Shown piece after piece: positions 32,408 through 40,319 of a stretch of DNA of 64,000 nucleotides. The translations under genes were made by a program, and so were the position numbers. The notes under the pieces were generated by a model. It did no database searches, was not told the origin of the DNA, and saw nothing but the letters and a program-made list of their open reading frames with translations. The number at the start of each line of letters is the position of its first letter. The stretch's first letter is position 1. Origin of the DNA: Haloarcula sp. CBA1127 (GTDB taxonomy: Archaea > Halobacteriota > Halobacteria > Halobacteriales > Haloarculaceae); contig NZ_BCNB01000003.1 of the NCBI RefSeq assembly GCF_001485575.1, positions 1-64,000 of the forward strand. Direction: 5' to 3'.

Positions 32408-32956
32408 CTACCTGTACCGCTCTGGCGGGTAGAAGACGACGTGGATAGCCGAGCCAAGGTTGTACCATGACTTTGCGAGAATCGAGACCTCTAGTCCCCA
32501 CTCGGCGGCAAACTCGAAGACGTCGAACCAGAGATTGTGGGGCGGCTCTGTGGAATCCAATCGCTCGATGTTGCCGGGGTAAACGTGCATCGAGTACAAC
32601 GCCGGCTCGCCATCGTCAAGCCAGAGCGTCGAGTGGTCGTCTGCTGGCGGGCTGTGAGGCGGTCCCTTCGGGTCGCTGTCGGCGTCAAGCGGCGGGTGGG
32701 GGCACTCGTCGTCGCCCGTAATGAGACGCCGTATGCAGGCTGTCTCGGTAGGCGCATCGAGGTCGAAGGCTTGCACGAACGCATCGCGCTGGTATTCGCC
32801 CACGATCGCGCCGAGCGCTTTCCAAATGTCCGCCCACGTTGGGTCCTCTGGCTCGTGATCGAGGTAGTCGTGGACGGCCTCGCGCAGCTGCCGGTACTCG
32901 TCCCATGCCGGGACAGGCTCGTTCGGGCCGGGTGTCGGCCAGTCAGTGCGGTCCAT
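32408..32956 (-). CDS. Hypothetical acidic protein (182 aa)
   Basis: MDRTDWPTPGPNEPVPAWDE...; a helical N-terminal part (YRQLREAVHDYLDHEPEDPT) and a C-terminal alpha/beta part (NLWFDVFEFAAEWGLEVSIL). No motif. The only minus-strand gene of this stretch without the hairpin element; an inverted repeat (33033-33074) lies upstream instead. Confidence 0.6.
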   Translation of the reverse strand: MDRTDWPTPGPNEPVPAWDEYRQLREAVHDYLDHEPEDPTWADIWKALGAIVGEYQRDAFVQAFDLDAPTETACIRRLITGDDECPHPPLDADSDPKGPPHSPPADDHSTLWLDDGEPALYSMHVYPGNIERLDSTEPPHNLWFDVFEFAAEWGLEVSILAKSWYNLGSAIHVVFYPPERYR

Positions 32957-33032
32957 ACGCTTGGGACAATTCCGATAGGGTATCAACTCTCGGGACGTGC
33001 CAGTACGCCGCGTCAGAGAAGAGACGTTGCCG

Positions 33033-33074
33033 CTAACCAACACTGAATGGAATATGGGGTACTGTGTTGGTTAG
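33033..33074. repeat. CTAACCAACA inverted-repeat element, copy 3
   Basis: CTAACCAACAC (33033-33043) and GTGTTGGTTAG (33064-33074), 20-nt spacer, between the 85-aa gene and the 182-aa gene. Confidence 0.7.
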
Positions 33075-33086
33075 TCTGCGAGTCGG

Positions 33087-33344
33087 CTACTCCTCGCCTC
33101 TAGCCTCCCAGCCCTTGTGGAAGTACACCAGCGCCACGTCGGAGTTGAAACACTGTCCGGACGGAACGTGCTGCAAGACTTCGTGTTCTGGAATTGGCTC
33201 AACGACGCCCTCGTCAAGCAGACTGGTGACCACCTCACGGCCTCGTGGCTCGTCAATCTCGACGGTATTGGGACGCTGCCGGTCACGGTCCTGTGCGATC
33301 TGTTCGCGCTCGAAGCGCTCGTAGTCTGGAACGGTCTGGTCCAT
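33087..33344 (-). CDS. Small hypothetical protein (85 aa)
   Basis: MDQTVPDYERFEREQIAQDR... VEIDEPRGREVVTSLLDEGV...; small alpha/beta, no motif. Between two CTAACCAACA elements, behind PCNA. Start set by the hairpin element. Confidence 0.6.
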   Translation of the reverse strand: MDQTVPDYERFEREQIAQDRDRQRPNTVEIDEPRGREVVTSLLDEGVVEPIPEHEVLQHVPSGQCFNSDVALVYFHKGWEARGEE

Positions 33345-33382
33345 AGAGGAAAATCCCTCACCCAGCCGGGGAGACACAAAAT
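33345..33382 (-). promoter_or_regulatory. Recurrent 5' hairpin element, copy 22
   Basis: ATTTTGTG (33375-33382), TCCCC-ggctgggtga-GGGA, 10 nt before the ATG. Confidence 0.65.
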
Positions 33383-33387
33383 TAGCG

Positions 33388-33428
33388 CTAACCAACAACT
33401 GCGAAGTATGGCGGTCGCTGTTGGTTAA
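33388..33428. repeat. CTAACCAACA inverted-repeat element, copy 4
   Basis: CTAACCAACA (33388-33397) and TGTTGGTTAA (33419-33428), 21-nt spacer, just before the hairpin element of the 85-aa gene and after the PCNA stop. Confidence 0.7.
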
Positions 33429-33466
33429 GACACACCACCGTTTCCGCAAAACCACGGGGAACCGAG

Positions 33467-34339
33467 TCAGTTCGGGAGCTTCGGTGCTATCACGAACTGC
33501 ATCGCTCCATCGGCGTTGGGGAACTCGGATTTCAGCACGAGTGGCACCCCGTCTCCGATATGGAGAACCCGATTCGTGCCGTCTGGCAGGCCAGCATTCG
33601 CCGATTTGACCAGCGATGAGTCCAGTTTCACTTCGACATCCGCAGGCTCGAAGGCAATGAGATCGGTGTCGTCCCACCGGTAGGTCATGCTGTCAGTGTC
33701 GCCGTCTGCCGCAAACCGTACTTCTCTGGTTTCTGAGTCAACAGAGAGGTCAAACCGGTCGGCAAGCATATCGGCTGCCTCAAGACCGAGCGAGATGTCA
33801 TCTGGACTCAGATGGACAGTCGCCGGGATGTCTATCTCTGGCATCTCGACAGGGTAGCGGAGCGATTCAACCGCCTCAAGATAAATAGTGCGCGTTATCC
33901 CGTCGATGTTGATTTCTAGTGTGCTATTCGCTGCATCGAGTGCGAACTGTGCAAGGTCGCCTGCGTCGCCGATCGAGAGTGCATCGCGAACTCGTCCGAC
34001 ATCCACCCCCAACGTTCCCCTCCCTGCATCGAAAGAGGTGAACGAACTCCCAGAAACACGCAGGTCGACCATCGCGTGTCCCTGCAGGTCAGCCGCCCGG
34101 ATGGCGATTCCCGACTCTGCAATCCCTATCCGCGTCTTGTCCGTGACCGTGCCAGCCGCCGCGAAGATCCGCTCAAACAGCTGGACCTCGCCGCTGATCC
34201 GAAGATGCTGCGGGGCATCGAGCGACAGGAGGTCCGCAGTGTCGATTTCTGCGTCACTGTCTGTCGCCGTCTCTGGCACGGTCGTTTCGGCGTCGGTGGT
34301 TGCTGCTTCGGTGCTACTGGTCGCTGTGGACTGTGACAT
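33467..34339 (-). CDS. pcn: PCNA sliding-clamp homologue (290 aa)
   Basis: After a ~45-aa Thr/Ala/Asp-rich extension the two PCNA half-domains are recognisable: LFERIFAAAGTVTDKTRIGI, IAIRAADLQGHAMVDLRV, then SLRYPVEMPEIDIPATVHLS (interdomain loop region) and a second half, ending with LKSEFPNADGAMQFVIAPKL. The clamp fold tethers polymerases and other PIP-box proteins. The N-terminal extension and divergent loop suggest an element-specific clamp. Confidence 0.8.
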   Translation of the reverse strand: MSQSTATSSTEAATTDAETTVPETATDSDAEIDTADLLSLDAPQHLRISGEVQLFERIFAAAGTVTDKTRIGIAESGIAIRAADLQGHAMVDLRVSGSSFTSFDAGRGTLGVDVGRVRDALSIGDAGDLAQFALDAANSTLEINIDGITRTIYLEAVESLRYPVEMPEIDIPATVHLSPDDISLGLEAADMLADRFDLSVDSETREVRFAADGDTDSMTYRWDDTDLIAFEPADVEVKLDSSLVKSANAGLPDGTNRVLHIGDGVPLVLKSEFPNADGAMQFVIAPKLPN

Positions 34340-34376
34340 CTGGATTACCCTCCACTTGCCGGAGGGCACACAAAAT
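34340..34376 (-). promoter_or_regulatory. Recurrent 5' hairpin element, copy 23
   Basis: ATTTTGTG (34369-34376), CCCTCC-ggcaagt-GGAGGG. Compared with copies 10, 15 and 17 both arms differ but pair. Confidence 0.7.
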
Positions 34377-34396
34377 ATGCCGTTGGCGGCGTCGGT

Positions 34397-35432
34397 CAGG
34401 GGACGACTGCCGCGAGTCGATGGGTATGGTAGTCAACCGTCCAGCGCGAGTAGTTCCGTGTGATCCGGTACTCGCGAACGACTGCAACGTCTTCCAGCGA
34501 CTCCTCGGGTTGTTCCCACGCAAACTCGTAGCCGGCGACTACATCTCCCTCGTCGAGATATCCAACCGGATGATCCGGCCCATCCCATTCGACTGAGATT
34601 GGATCGCCACCACTGGGGGCTGGACTCCATGGCCTATCCCCGCCTGAATGACGGATGGATCGGACGTTAACCCGTGCAACTGTGCTAAGTCACTAGCCTT
34701 GATCGGGAACTTGTCCTCCCCGTCGATGAATGAGTGTTGGGTTTTCCCGCGTACTGTTGCGTACTCTACACCCTCGATATCGACACCGAGAGCGTCGGAC
34801 AGCAGGTGAGCAAACTCAGCAGCCCCCGTACGAACTGTTTGGTTCTGCTCCTCGATCTGCAGGGTTGTCTCTGGCGTCCGCAGGTCCTTCGTGTATGGAT
34901 TCTCCGGCCGCTCAACGGGCATACAGCTGCACAAGAGCGTCCCTTCTGGCCCCGTCAGAATCCACGGCTGCTGCCCGCACGGGATCGCCGTGTATCTCGA
35001 TGCAGTGTATCGGCCACCGCCAGTGAGGACTCGCAATGCCTTTTCAAGAGCCCGTGCGTCAATGCCGTACCCATAGCTGTCAGCGAGTCCGTCGACGAAT
35101 GTGACTCGGGTGTCAATGGAGTCGAACTCGCCGTACGTGTTTGGGATTTGCAGGAGGTCGCCAGTTGCGTACTGCTCAACGTAGTCTCCGACGTCCCCAT
35201 CGACGACCCACCGGGTTTGCTGTTTGGTTGCTCGACCAGCCGACGTGTTGATTGACGACGCCGGCCGCTGCGTTGTCAGCCCCCAGTCCTCGTCCGGGGC
35301 GGCCCAACTGCTGTCGTCGCGGTCAGGAGCGCGACACGTCGTCGCGCATCGGGCGATGCTTGCAGCATCGGGATCGAGGTCGTTGTCGGCGCTGTCTCCG
35401 TCTCCGAACGTACCGAGTGAAAGGTCAGTCAT
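34397..35432 (-). pseudogene. Frameshifted hypothetical gene (~345 codons)
   Basis: Starts MTDLSLGTFGDGDSADNDLD after the hairpin and reads 297 codons to a stop at 34539. Its last ~35 residues (HGVQPPVVAIQSQSNGMGRI) are atypical, while the -1 frame over the same stretch carries acidic, protein-like sequence: HSGGDRPWSPAPSGGDPISV, EWDGPDHPVGYLDEGDVVAG, YEFAWEQPEESLEDVAVVRE, to a TGA at 34397. No start codon lies between the last stop in that frame and this sequence. So one gene broken near 34650, or an overlapping gene with an unusual start. Confidence 0.55.
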
Positions 35433-35460
35433 CCTCTCACCCGACAGAGGAACACAAAAT
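35433..35460 (-). promoter_or_regulatory. Recurrent 5' hairpin element, copy 24
   Basis: ATTTTGTG (35453-35460), CCTCT-gtcgggtg-AGAGG, ATG directly after. First of the series in the direction of transcription; 100 bp downstream of the vapC stop. Confidence 0.75.
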
Positions 35461-35562
35461 TTTGCCGGCAAGGCCAACCGCTACAGTTGTTTCGACTGGC
35501 TTGATAACCCGTGGCGGTTGTGTGCTTCGCCTGAAAAGTGCAAGGACGAGTCGTTTGGGTAC

Positions 35563-35961
35563 TCAGCGATACTCTTCAACGTCGACGACTTGTTTGGTCT
35601 CCTCATGAGTGAGGTCACCGTCGACCGAGACCACTGTCGCATCAAGTTCTCGTCCGACCGCGGCAACGAGCGCGTCAACGCCGTCAAGATATGGTCCCTG
35701 TGATCCAACCTCGTCAGCGATTCGTCCCGCTTCAACCGACAGATCTTCGCTGACTTCGTATATTTCACCCCACGACAGCGCTTCAACCGCCTCTTCGAGA
35801 TCGCCCGATGGGAGGTTTCCGACACCAACGAGTGCTTCAGCGTGGGCAGGAGCGGGCATTACCCATAGCTCTTCCTCACCGCCGTTCGATTCGTAGTACG
35901 TTTCTGTGGCAGGGTGACCGCTCAGGTAATCGATAAGGAAGTTCGCATCAAGAACCCTCAT
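35563..35961 (-). CDS. vapC: VapC-type PIN-domain toxin (132 aa)
   Basis: MRVLDANFLIDYLSGHP begins with the PIN acid (D5); further acids are in LDGVDALVAAVGREL and VSVDGDLT, together the four-acid RNase site. Its ATG overlaps the vapB stop by 4 nt. A toxin cleaving tRNA or rRNA is the usual role. Confidence 0.85.
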   Translation of the reverse strand: MRVLDANFLIDYLSGHPATETYYESNGGEEELWVMPAPAHAEALVGVGNLPSGDLEEAVEALSWGEIYEVSEDLSVEAGRIADEVGSQGPYLDGVDALVAAVGRELDATVVSVDGDLTHEETKQVVDVEEYR

Positions 35962-36203
35962 GTATCCTCGCCTAACCGTCGCATCCGCTCTTTCCGCTTC
36001 TCTTTCGAGTTCTCGCGCTTGTCTCGAATCCAATCGGCGTCCTCATCAGAAAGAATCCCGAACCCGTCGTAGAAGTCAGCATCTTCACTCTCATCGAGGA
36101 CGCGTTCGAGTACGTCGTTGAATGATTCGCCCTCACGGCGACGGCGATCAAGCTGTCGCTTCACTCGATCGCTCACTCGTATCTGCTCATCTGCGGTCGC
36201 CAT
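35958..36203 (-). CDS. vapB: VapB-type antitoxin (81 aa)
   Basis: N-terminal DNA-binding part (EQIRVSDRVKRQLDRRRREG, SFNDVLERVLDESE) followed by a toxin-wrapping charged tail (DADWIRDKRENSKEKRKERM). Typical size and order before a PIN toxin. A palindrome stands 6 bp upstream of the start. Confidence 0.8.
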   Translation of the reverse strand: MATADEQIRVSDRVKRQLDRRRREGESFNDVLERVLDESEDADFYDGFGILSDEDADWIRDKRENSKEKRKERMRRLGEDT

Positions 36204-36209
36204 TGGTAC

Positions 36210-36227
36210 GTCAACGTTGGCGTTGAC
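36210..36227. promoter_or_regulatory. Palindromic operator before vapB
   Basis: GTCAACG-ttgg-CGTTGAC, seven bp from the vapB ATG, in the position where VapBC would autorepress. Confidence 0.55.
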
Positions 36228-36344
36228 ATTGGTTAATCCTTGTGGGAAAACACAAGATCGACTTGTTTACCGAAATCAGATGTCAAGGATTATCGAGATT
36301 TGCGTCTGCGGTACTCACACTCTTCAATAACTGGCTGTTTCATA

Positions 36345-38252
36345 CTATTCTGTGTACGAAGAAGAAGATTCCAACAGATCCACATTTGTAAACTCAATTT
36401 GTGTCCCGCCACTGGGACTCTGTGTGACATTCACCATCCAGTCATGAGCATCAGCAATTTGCTTGACAATCGCGAGTCCGAATCCAGTACCCTCTCCTGT
36501 ACTTGTATAACCGTTGGTGAATATCTGATCACGCTCCACCGGGTCGATACCAGGTCCATCATCACCGACGGAGAATCCCTCTGGGAGCGTATCAACTGTA
36601 ACTGTCACATCGTCACCGGCGTGGGCCACCGAATTGGCAAAGAGATTTTCAAAGATTTGGCGGACTCGTCCCGGGTCGGCTTCGAACTGCAAATCGCCCT
36701 CAACAACGAGTTCCGCCTCTGCAGTCTCCAGAACATCCCAACATTCGCGGGCGAGTGCTGCAAGTGAGACTGTTTCAGTCTCGTCTATCAGTTGCCCTTG
36801 CTGGGCGAGCGCAAGCACGTCGTCGATGAGCGTCTCCATCCGGTCAAGTGCTCGATAACCCCGGTCCAGATGGTCAATATCTGTCGTCTGGCGAACGCCG
36901 TCGAGTGTCCCTCGCAAGACTTGCATCGGATTGCGGAGGTCGTGGGTGATGGTCCGGGCGAACTCATCGAGCTGTTGGTTCTGTTTCGTAAGCTTCTGTG
37001 TCCGTTCACGGAGGAGTGCTTCCCGATCGACGCGATCAAGTGCACCTTTCGCGTTTTCCGCAAGGAGTTGTCCCAGCGAGACGTCAACTTCGTCGAAGTC
37101 GTTGCTCTTTATCGAATTCGCAAGCAGAATACCGTACTCTCCGAGCGGGAAGTAGAGTCCACTCCGAAAATCCGTCTCAGAATCGTATATTTCGTCGGCA
37201 TTTCGGATGTCACCGTATTGTCTGACCTCACCGGAATGGAACGCCTCCCAAGCGATTCCGTGATCAAAGGTCACCAGCTCGTCGACCACACGCTGGGTTC
37301 GCTCCGATACAGCTACGGGTTTTAGCCCGTCTACTTGTTCGTCATAAAAGTGGATGCCGTTCAGGTCAAAGTCGAGAATCGCATCTGCTGTGTCGCTAGC
37401 GATCTGTGCAACCTCTTGTTTACTTCCAGCATCGTACAACTCCCGAGTCGCCCTATGGAGTTTCTTGAGGCCCCGTTCACGCCGATGTTGGTCGGTGACA
37501 TCCGTGAGCGAGAAGACGACACTTTCGACTGACTTCTCGTCGATGATCGGTGCACCACTCACTGAGAGCACGCGTTCTCTCCCATCGGGCCATCGGATTG
37601 TATGCTGGAAATCCCGTACTGGTTCACCGGTGTGCAAGACGCGTGCAAATGGGAGTTCACTGTCGGAGAGCGGATTTCCATCGAGATCTTTGATATCCCA
37701 TTCAGGGTCGTTGTACGTGCGATCTTCTAGCTTAGTTTGTTCCAGCCCAAGCACTGTTTCAGCACGGTCATTTGCAAAAATGAACTGTCCATCCCGGTCA
37801 ACCTGGACTACACAGCTGGGGCTGGTTTTTAGTACTTGTTCGAAACGGTGGTGCTCCCGGTTCGTTTCTATCGCCGTTCTGTGGGCTGAAACAGCGTTGG
37901 TGATACGGTTCGCTAGTATCTTATGCTGGGCTGGGCCCGCTGCCTTCTGTACGTAGTCAGTAACTCCTGCCGAGATTGCGTCAGTGATGACTGACTCGTC
38001 CCCGTGATCAGTGAACAAAATAAAAGGAAGTCTTGGGTAGTTATTGCGAACTTTATCAAATAGTTCAACTCCATTGCCGTCTGGCAGCTTGTACTCCGAA
38101 ACCAGACAGTCATACATCCCATCCCCAAGGGCCTGCAGCGCGGGCTCCACTCCGGTAACAGTCGTGGTCTGGAATCGGTCGTTCGCTTGTTCGAGGCGCT
38201 CGGGCAGTTCCGAATCCCGTTCAACGCATAGCACCCGAACGATACCATCCAT
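36345..38252 (-). CDS. Hybrid sensor histidine kinase: receiver-PAS-GAF-HisKA-HATPase (635 aa)
   Basis: Receiver-like domain at 1-115, but the phospho-acceptor position has Glu (E53 in CLVSEYKLPDG). PAS (~135-255), GAF-like (~265-405), HisKA with H437 (ITHDLRNPM), N-box N540 (NLFANSVAHAG), G-boxes GDDGPGID (~563-570) and GTGFGLAIVKQI. All kinase motifs are present. Soluble, so it senses an intracellular signal (light, redox or ligand via PAS/GAF). No cognate regulator gene is adjacent. Confidence 0.85.
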   Translation of the reverse strand: MDGIVRVLCVERDSELPERLEQANDRFQTTTVTGVEPALQALGDGMYDCLVSEYKLPDGNGVELFDKVRNNYPRLPFILFTDHGDESVITDAISAGVTDYVQKAAGPAQHKILANRITNAVSAHRTAIETNREHHRFEQVLKTSPSCVVQVDRDGQFIFANDRAETVLGLEQTKLEDRTYNDPEWDIKDLDGNPLSDSELPFARVLHTGEPVRDFQHTIRWPDGRERVLSVSGAPIIDEKSVESVVFSLTDVTDQHRRERGLKKLHRATRELYDAGSKQEVAQIASDTADAILDFDLNGIHFYDEQVDGLKPVAVSERTQRVVDELVTFDHGIAWEAFHSGEVRQYGDIRNADEIYDSETDFRSGLYFPLGEYGILLANSIKSNDFDEVDVSLGQLLAENAKGALDRVDREALLRERTQKLTKQNQQLDEFARTITHDLRNPMQVLRGTLDGVRQTTDIDHLDRGYRALDRMETLIDDVLALAQQGQLIDETETVSLAALARECWDVLETAEAELVVEGDLQFEADPGRVRQIFENLFANSVAHAGDDVTVTVDTLPEGFSVGDDGPGIDPVERDQIFTNGYTSTGEGTGFGLAIVKQIADAHDWMVNVTQSPSGGTQIEFTNVDLLESSSSYTE

Positions 38253-38534
38253 AGTTCATAGTCGGCTGCAAGCTATTACAGTGTTACTGCAGGTGTTGCT
38301 CAGACGAAGAATAGTGATGCGGGCTTCGATAAGATAACTGCACACGACCTCTATTTACAGCTTACTCAACCACTTCTTATCAACGAACGAATGAATTTAC
38401 GGGTAGTGATGGCTGTCGATGGGTGAGACAGATTCGCCACTGGTGGTCTCCACCTGAATCCATCGGGTGAGGAGGCCACAAGCAAAGTGCTCACCGAGGC
38501 CGAACTCTATCCGAAGCGGAACTACAGCAATAGA

Positions 38535-38939
38535 CTACGGTGCAACAGTACCAGTGTTCCCGTTCGACCCGGTGAATGGAATGTCGATTTCGAGACCGTC
38601 GTAGGCCAACATCGGCTTCTTTGCTTCGCCCGGTCCACCGCCCTGAAATTCGATAACGTCGATATCTGCAAGTTCAGAGAGGTTCCGGTGTACCTGCTTG
38701 TAGTCTCGGTCAACCAGTTCAGCAGCCTCGCGGATGCTCGCCGGTTCATGTTCGGAGATCGCCTCCAACAGCTCCAGATTCTTCGGACTGAGGAGACGAC
38801 TGAGTTCGGCGTACGAGTCGAAGTTCAGTGTCGGTTGGGCGTCGTCAAGGTCTTCGCCCTCCTGAGCGGCCTTGAGTCGACTACGCGTGCGCTGGTCGAG
38901 ATGGTCGCTATTTCCGACGGTGACTTTGAGTGTGGGCAT
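38535..38939 (-). CDS. HVO_A0114-type HTH antitoxin (TumA-like, 134 aa)
   Basis: MPTLKVTVGNSDHLDQRTRS..., LLSPKNLELLEAISEHEPAS, then IREAAELVDRDYKQVHRNLSEL: an HTH of the HVO_A0114 family seen beside TumE toxins. It would neutralise the toxin encoded just upstream and regulate the pair. 21 nt separate the genes. Confidence 0.7.
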   Translation of the reverse strand: MPTLKVTVGNSDHLDQRTRSRLKAAQEGEDLDDAQPTLNFDSYAELSRLLSPKNLELLEAISEHEPASIREAAELVDRDYKQVHRNLSELADIDVIEFQGGGPGEAKKPMLAYDGLEIDIPFTGSNGNTGTVAP

Positions 38940-38960
38940 TGTGTTCCTCCCGGCGGCGTC

Positions 38961-39266
38961 CTACGGTGACCAGTTCCACGAAACGGGCGATAGTTCGGTA
39001 GCCTCCTCCTTGAAGCGGTCGTAAAGCGTCAGCATCCCCGGAAACTCGATGTATTCAACATCGTCGTGAATGTGGCGCTCGTGCCCTTTCGTCCGTTCGT
39101 GGGCATTGTCGTATCGGAGGATCGTGTCTCCGCCGACCTCCCCAAGATGGAGGCTGTAATCCCAACCACACGGGTACTTTTCATCGTCCGTCTGTCGGAT
39201 GGTCACAGCAACGACGTAGCCGTCTTTGACATCCCGCCAGTCTTCGATGGTAGTGTAGGACGCCAT
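38961..39266 (-). CDS. DUF6516/TumE-like toxin (101 aa)
   Basis: MASYTTIEDWRDVKDGYVVA... WDYSLHLGEVGGDTILRYDN, AHERTKGHERHIHDDVEYIE: the Y-D-N-x-H-x4-H-x-H pattern is typical of TumE/DUF6516. Reported TumE proteins are toxins with RNase-type activity. It is the first gene of its pair. Confidence 0.7.
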   Translation of the reverse strand: MASYTTIEDWRDVKDGYVVAVTIRQTDDEKYPCGWDYSLHLGEVGGDTILRYDNAHERTKGHERHIHDDVEYIEFPGMLTLYDRFKEEATELSPVSWNWSP

Positions 39267-39577
39267 CCGCTATCCTATGTTATTACCTCCATAGATATAA
39301 GCCTATGGAGACAACTCCATAAAAGAGTCAAAAGACCACAATCGAGACTTTGTGTGGCGCCGGTCAAGTATATAAACTGCTGATCTTTTTGCGGGACCGT
39401 AGGAAGGACTTCCTTTTCACCCTTATTTCGAGAAGCACTCTGCTAGAGATACGAACATAAATTGAGCCGCACTTTGATCTCCCCGACCACAACAAAGAGC
39501 GCCTTCTAAGCTAGGTACGCTCTAACCAAAGCTCCAGTAAGATCTTTAATTATTACCAAATTACTGGTAATCACCAG
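39267..39577. other. Intergenic promoter region
   Basis: No gene. Contains the tumE promoter on the minus side (short AT-rich stretch, with a TATGGAG-rich repeat near 39287-39323) and a plus-side promoter for the decayed gene at 39578. Confidence 0.4.
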
Positions 39578-40277
39578 ATGTACGAGGTTCTCGACGACAC
39601 GGCGGCGCAAGTCATCCTCGCCATCGAGAGTGGTGACTCCATCCGTCGTGTCGCACAACACCTCCACACGCCGTACGAGACAGTGAGGCAGACCGTGAAC
39701 CGTCTCGAAGACGCAGGGTACTCCACTATGATGACGGCCTCTCTGTCAGCGACGAGCACGTGAGAGACGCCGCACGCGACCTTGTCGCTGCCAGCGCCGG
39801 CGTCAGCCCGCCCTCGATTGAGGAGGCGTACGTCCTCCCACAGTTCGGTGACTGGCCATTCACGTTTACGCGGATCGACGCCGTTTACATATGGACCCAA
39901 GGCGGCTATCAAGTCGGTCGCGATCCCGATGACTATCCGTTGTTCCTGGCTGTCCGTGAGCAAGACGTCGACTTCGGGAGGCGTTTTTCGAGTCGTTCGA
40001 CCTCCCCACTGCATTCGAGCGACAGCCCCGAGACGAGTTGGACGGACCACTGCAGGTCGTCCTTGAGCCACGCTCGTCACTCGACGTCAATCACGTCGAA
40101 GGGTACCCAGTGATCCCGAGAGCTGAGACGATTGAGTATATGCGCGAGAACTACGCCCAGTTCCAGTCGGCACTGGCGATGCTTGACCGGATGTACGAGG
40201 ACCACGACCTCGGCGTCGTGTATCGAGAGACAGAACGGGCACACCCTAATCTTGATCAGAGCGGGAAGTCCGTGTAG
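39578..40277 (+). pseudogene. HTH-containing hypothetical gene broken by two frameshifts
   Basis: Frame 1: MYEVLDDTAAQVILAIESGD, an HTH (SIRRVAQHLHTPYETVRQTV), broken after GYST (near 39728). Frame 2 carries YDDGLSVSDEHVRDAARDLV... YPLFLAVREQDVDFG. It shifts again near 39978 to EAFFESFDLPTAFERQPRDE ... LDRMYEDHDLGVVYRETERA, ending at 40277. Rejoined it gives about 230 residues, with an N-terminal HTH and a C-terminal domain, similar to haloarchaeal regulators I recall. Confidence 0.65.
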
Positions 40278-40319
40278 GAACTATTGGGACAATCGACGTG
40301 ATCAACGAATAAATAACGC

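Noticed and set aside
158-35460. Conserved leader peptides encoded in the 5' hairpin elements (V-x-P-x-x-V-R-G-like readings from the GTG of TTTTGTG)
   Set aside because: Several long-form copies can be read this way, but the frame relative to the gene varies, copy 10 has an immediate TAG, and stems covary at the base level. An RNA or DNA structure explains the conservation better.
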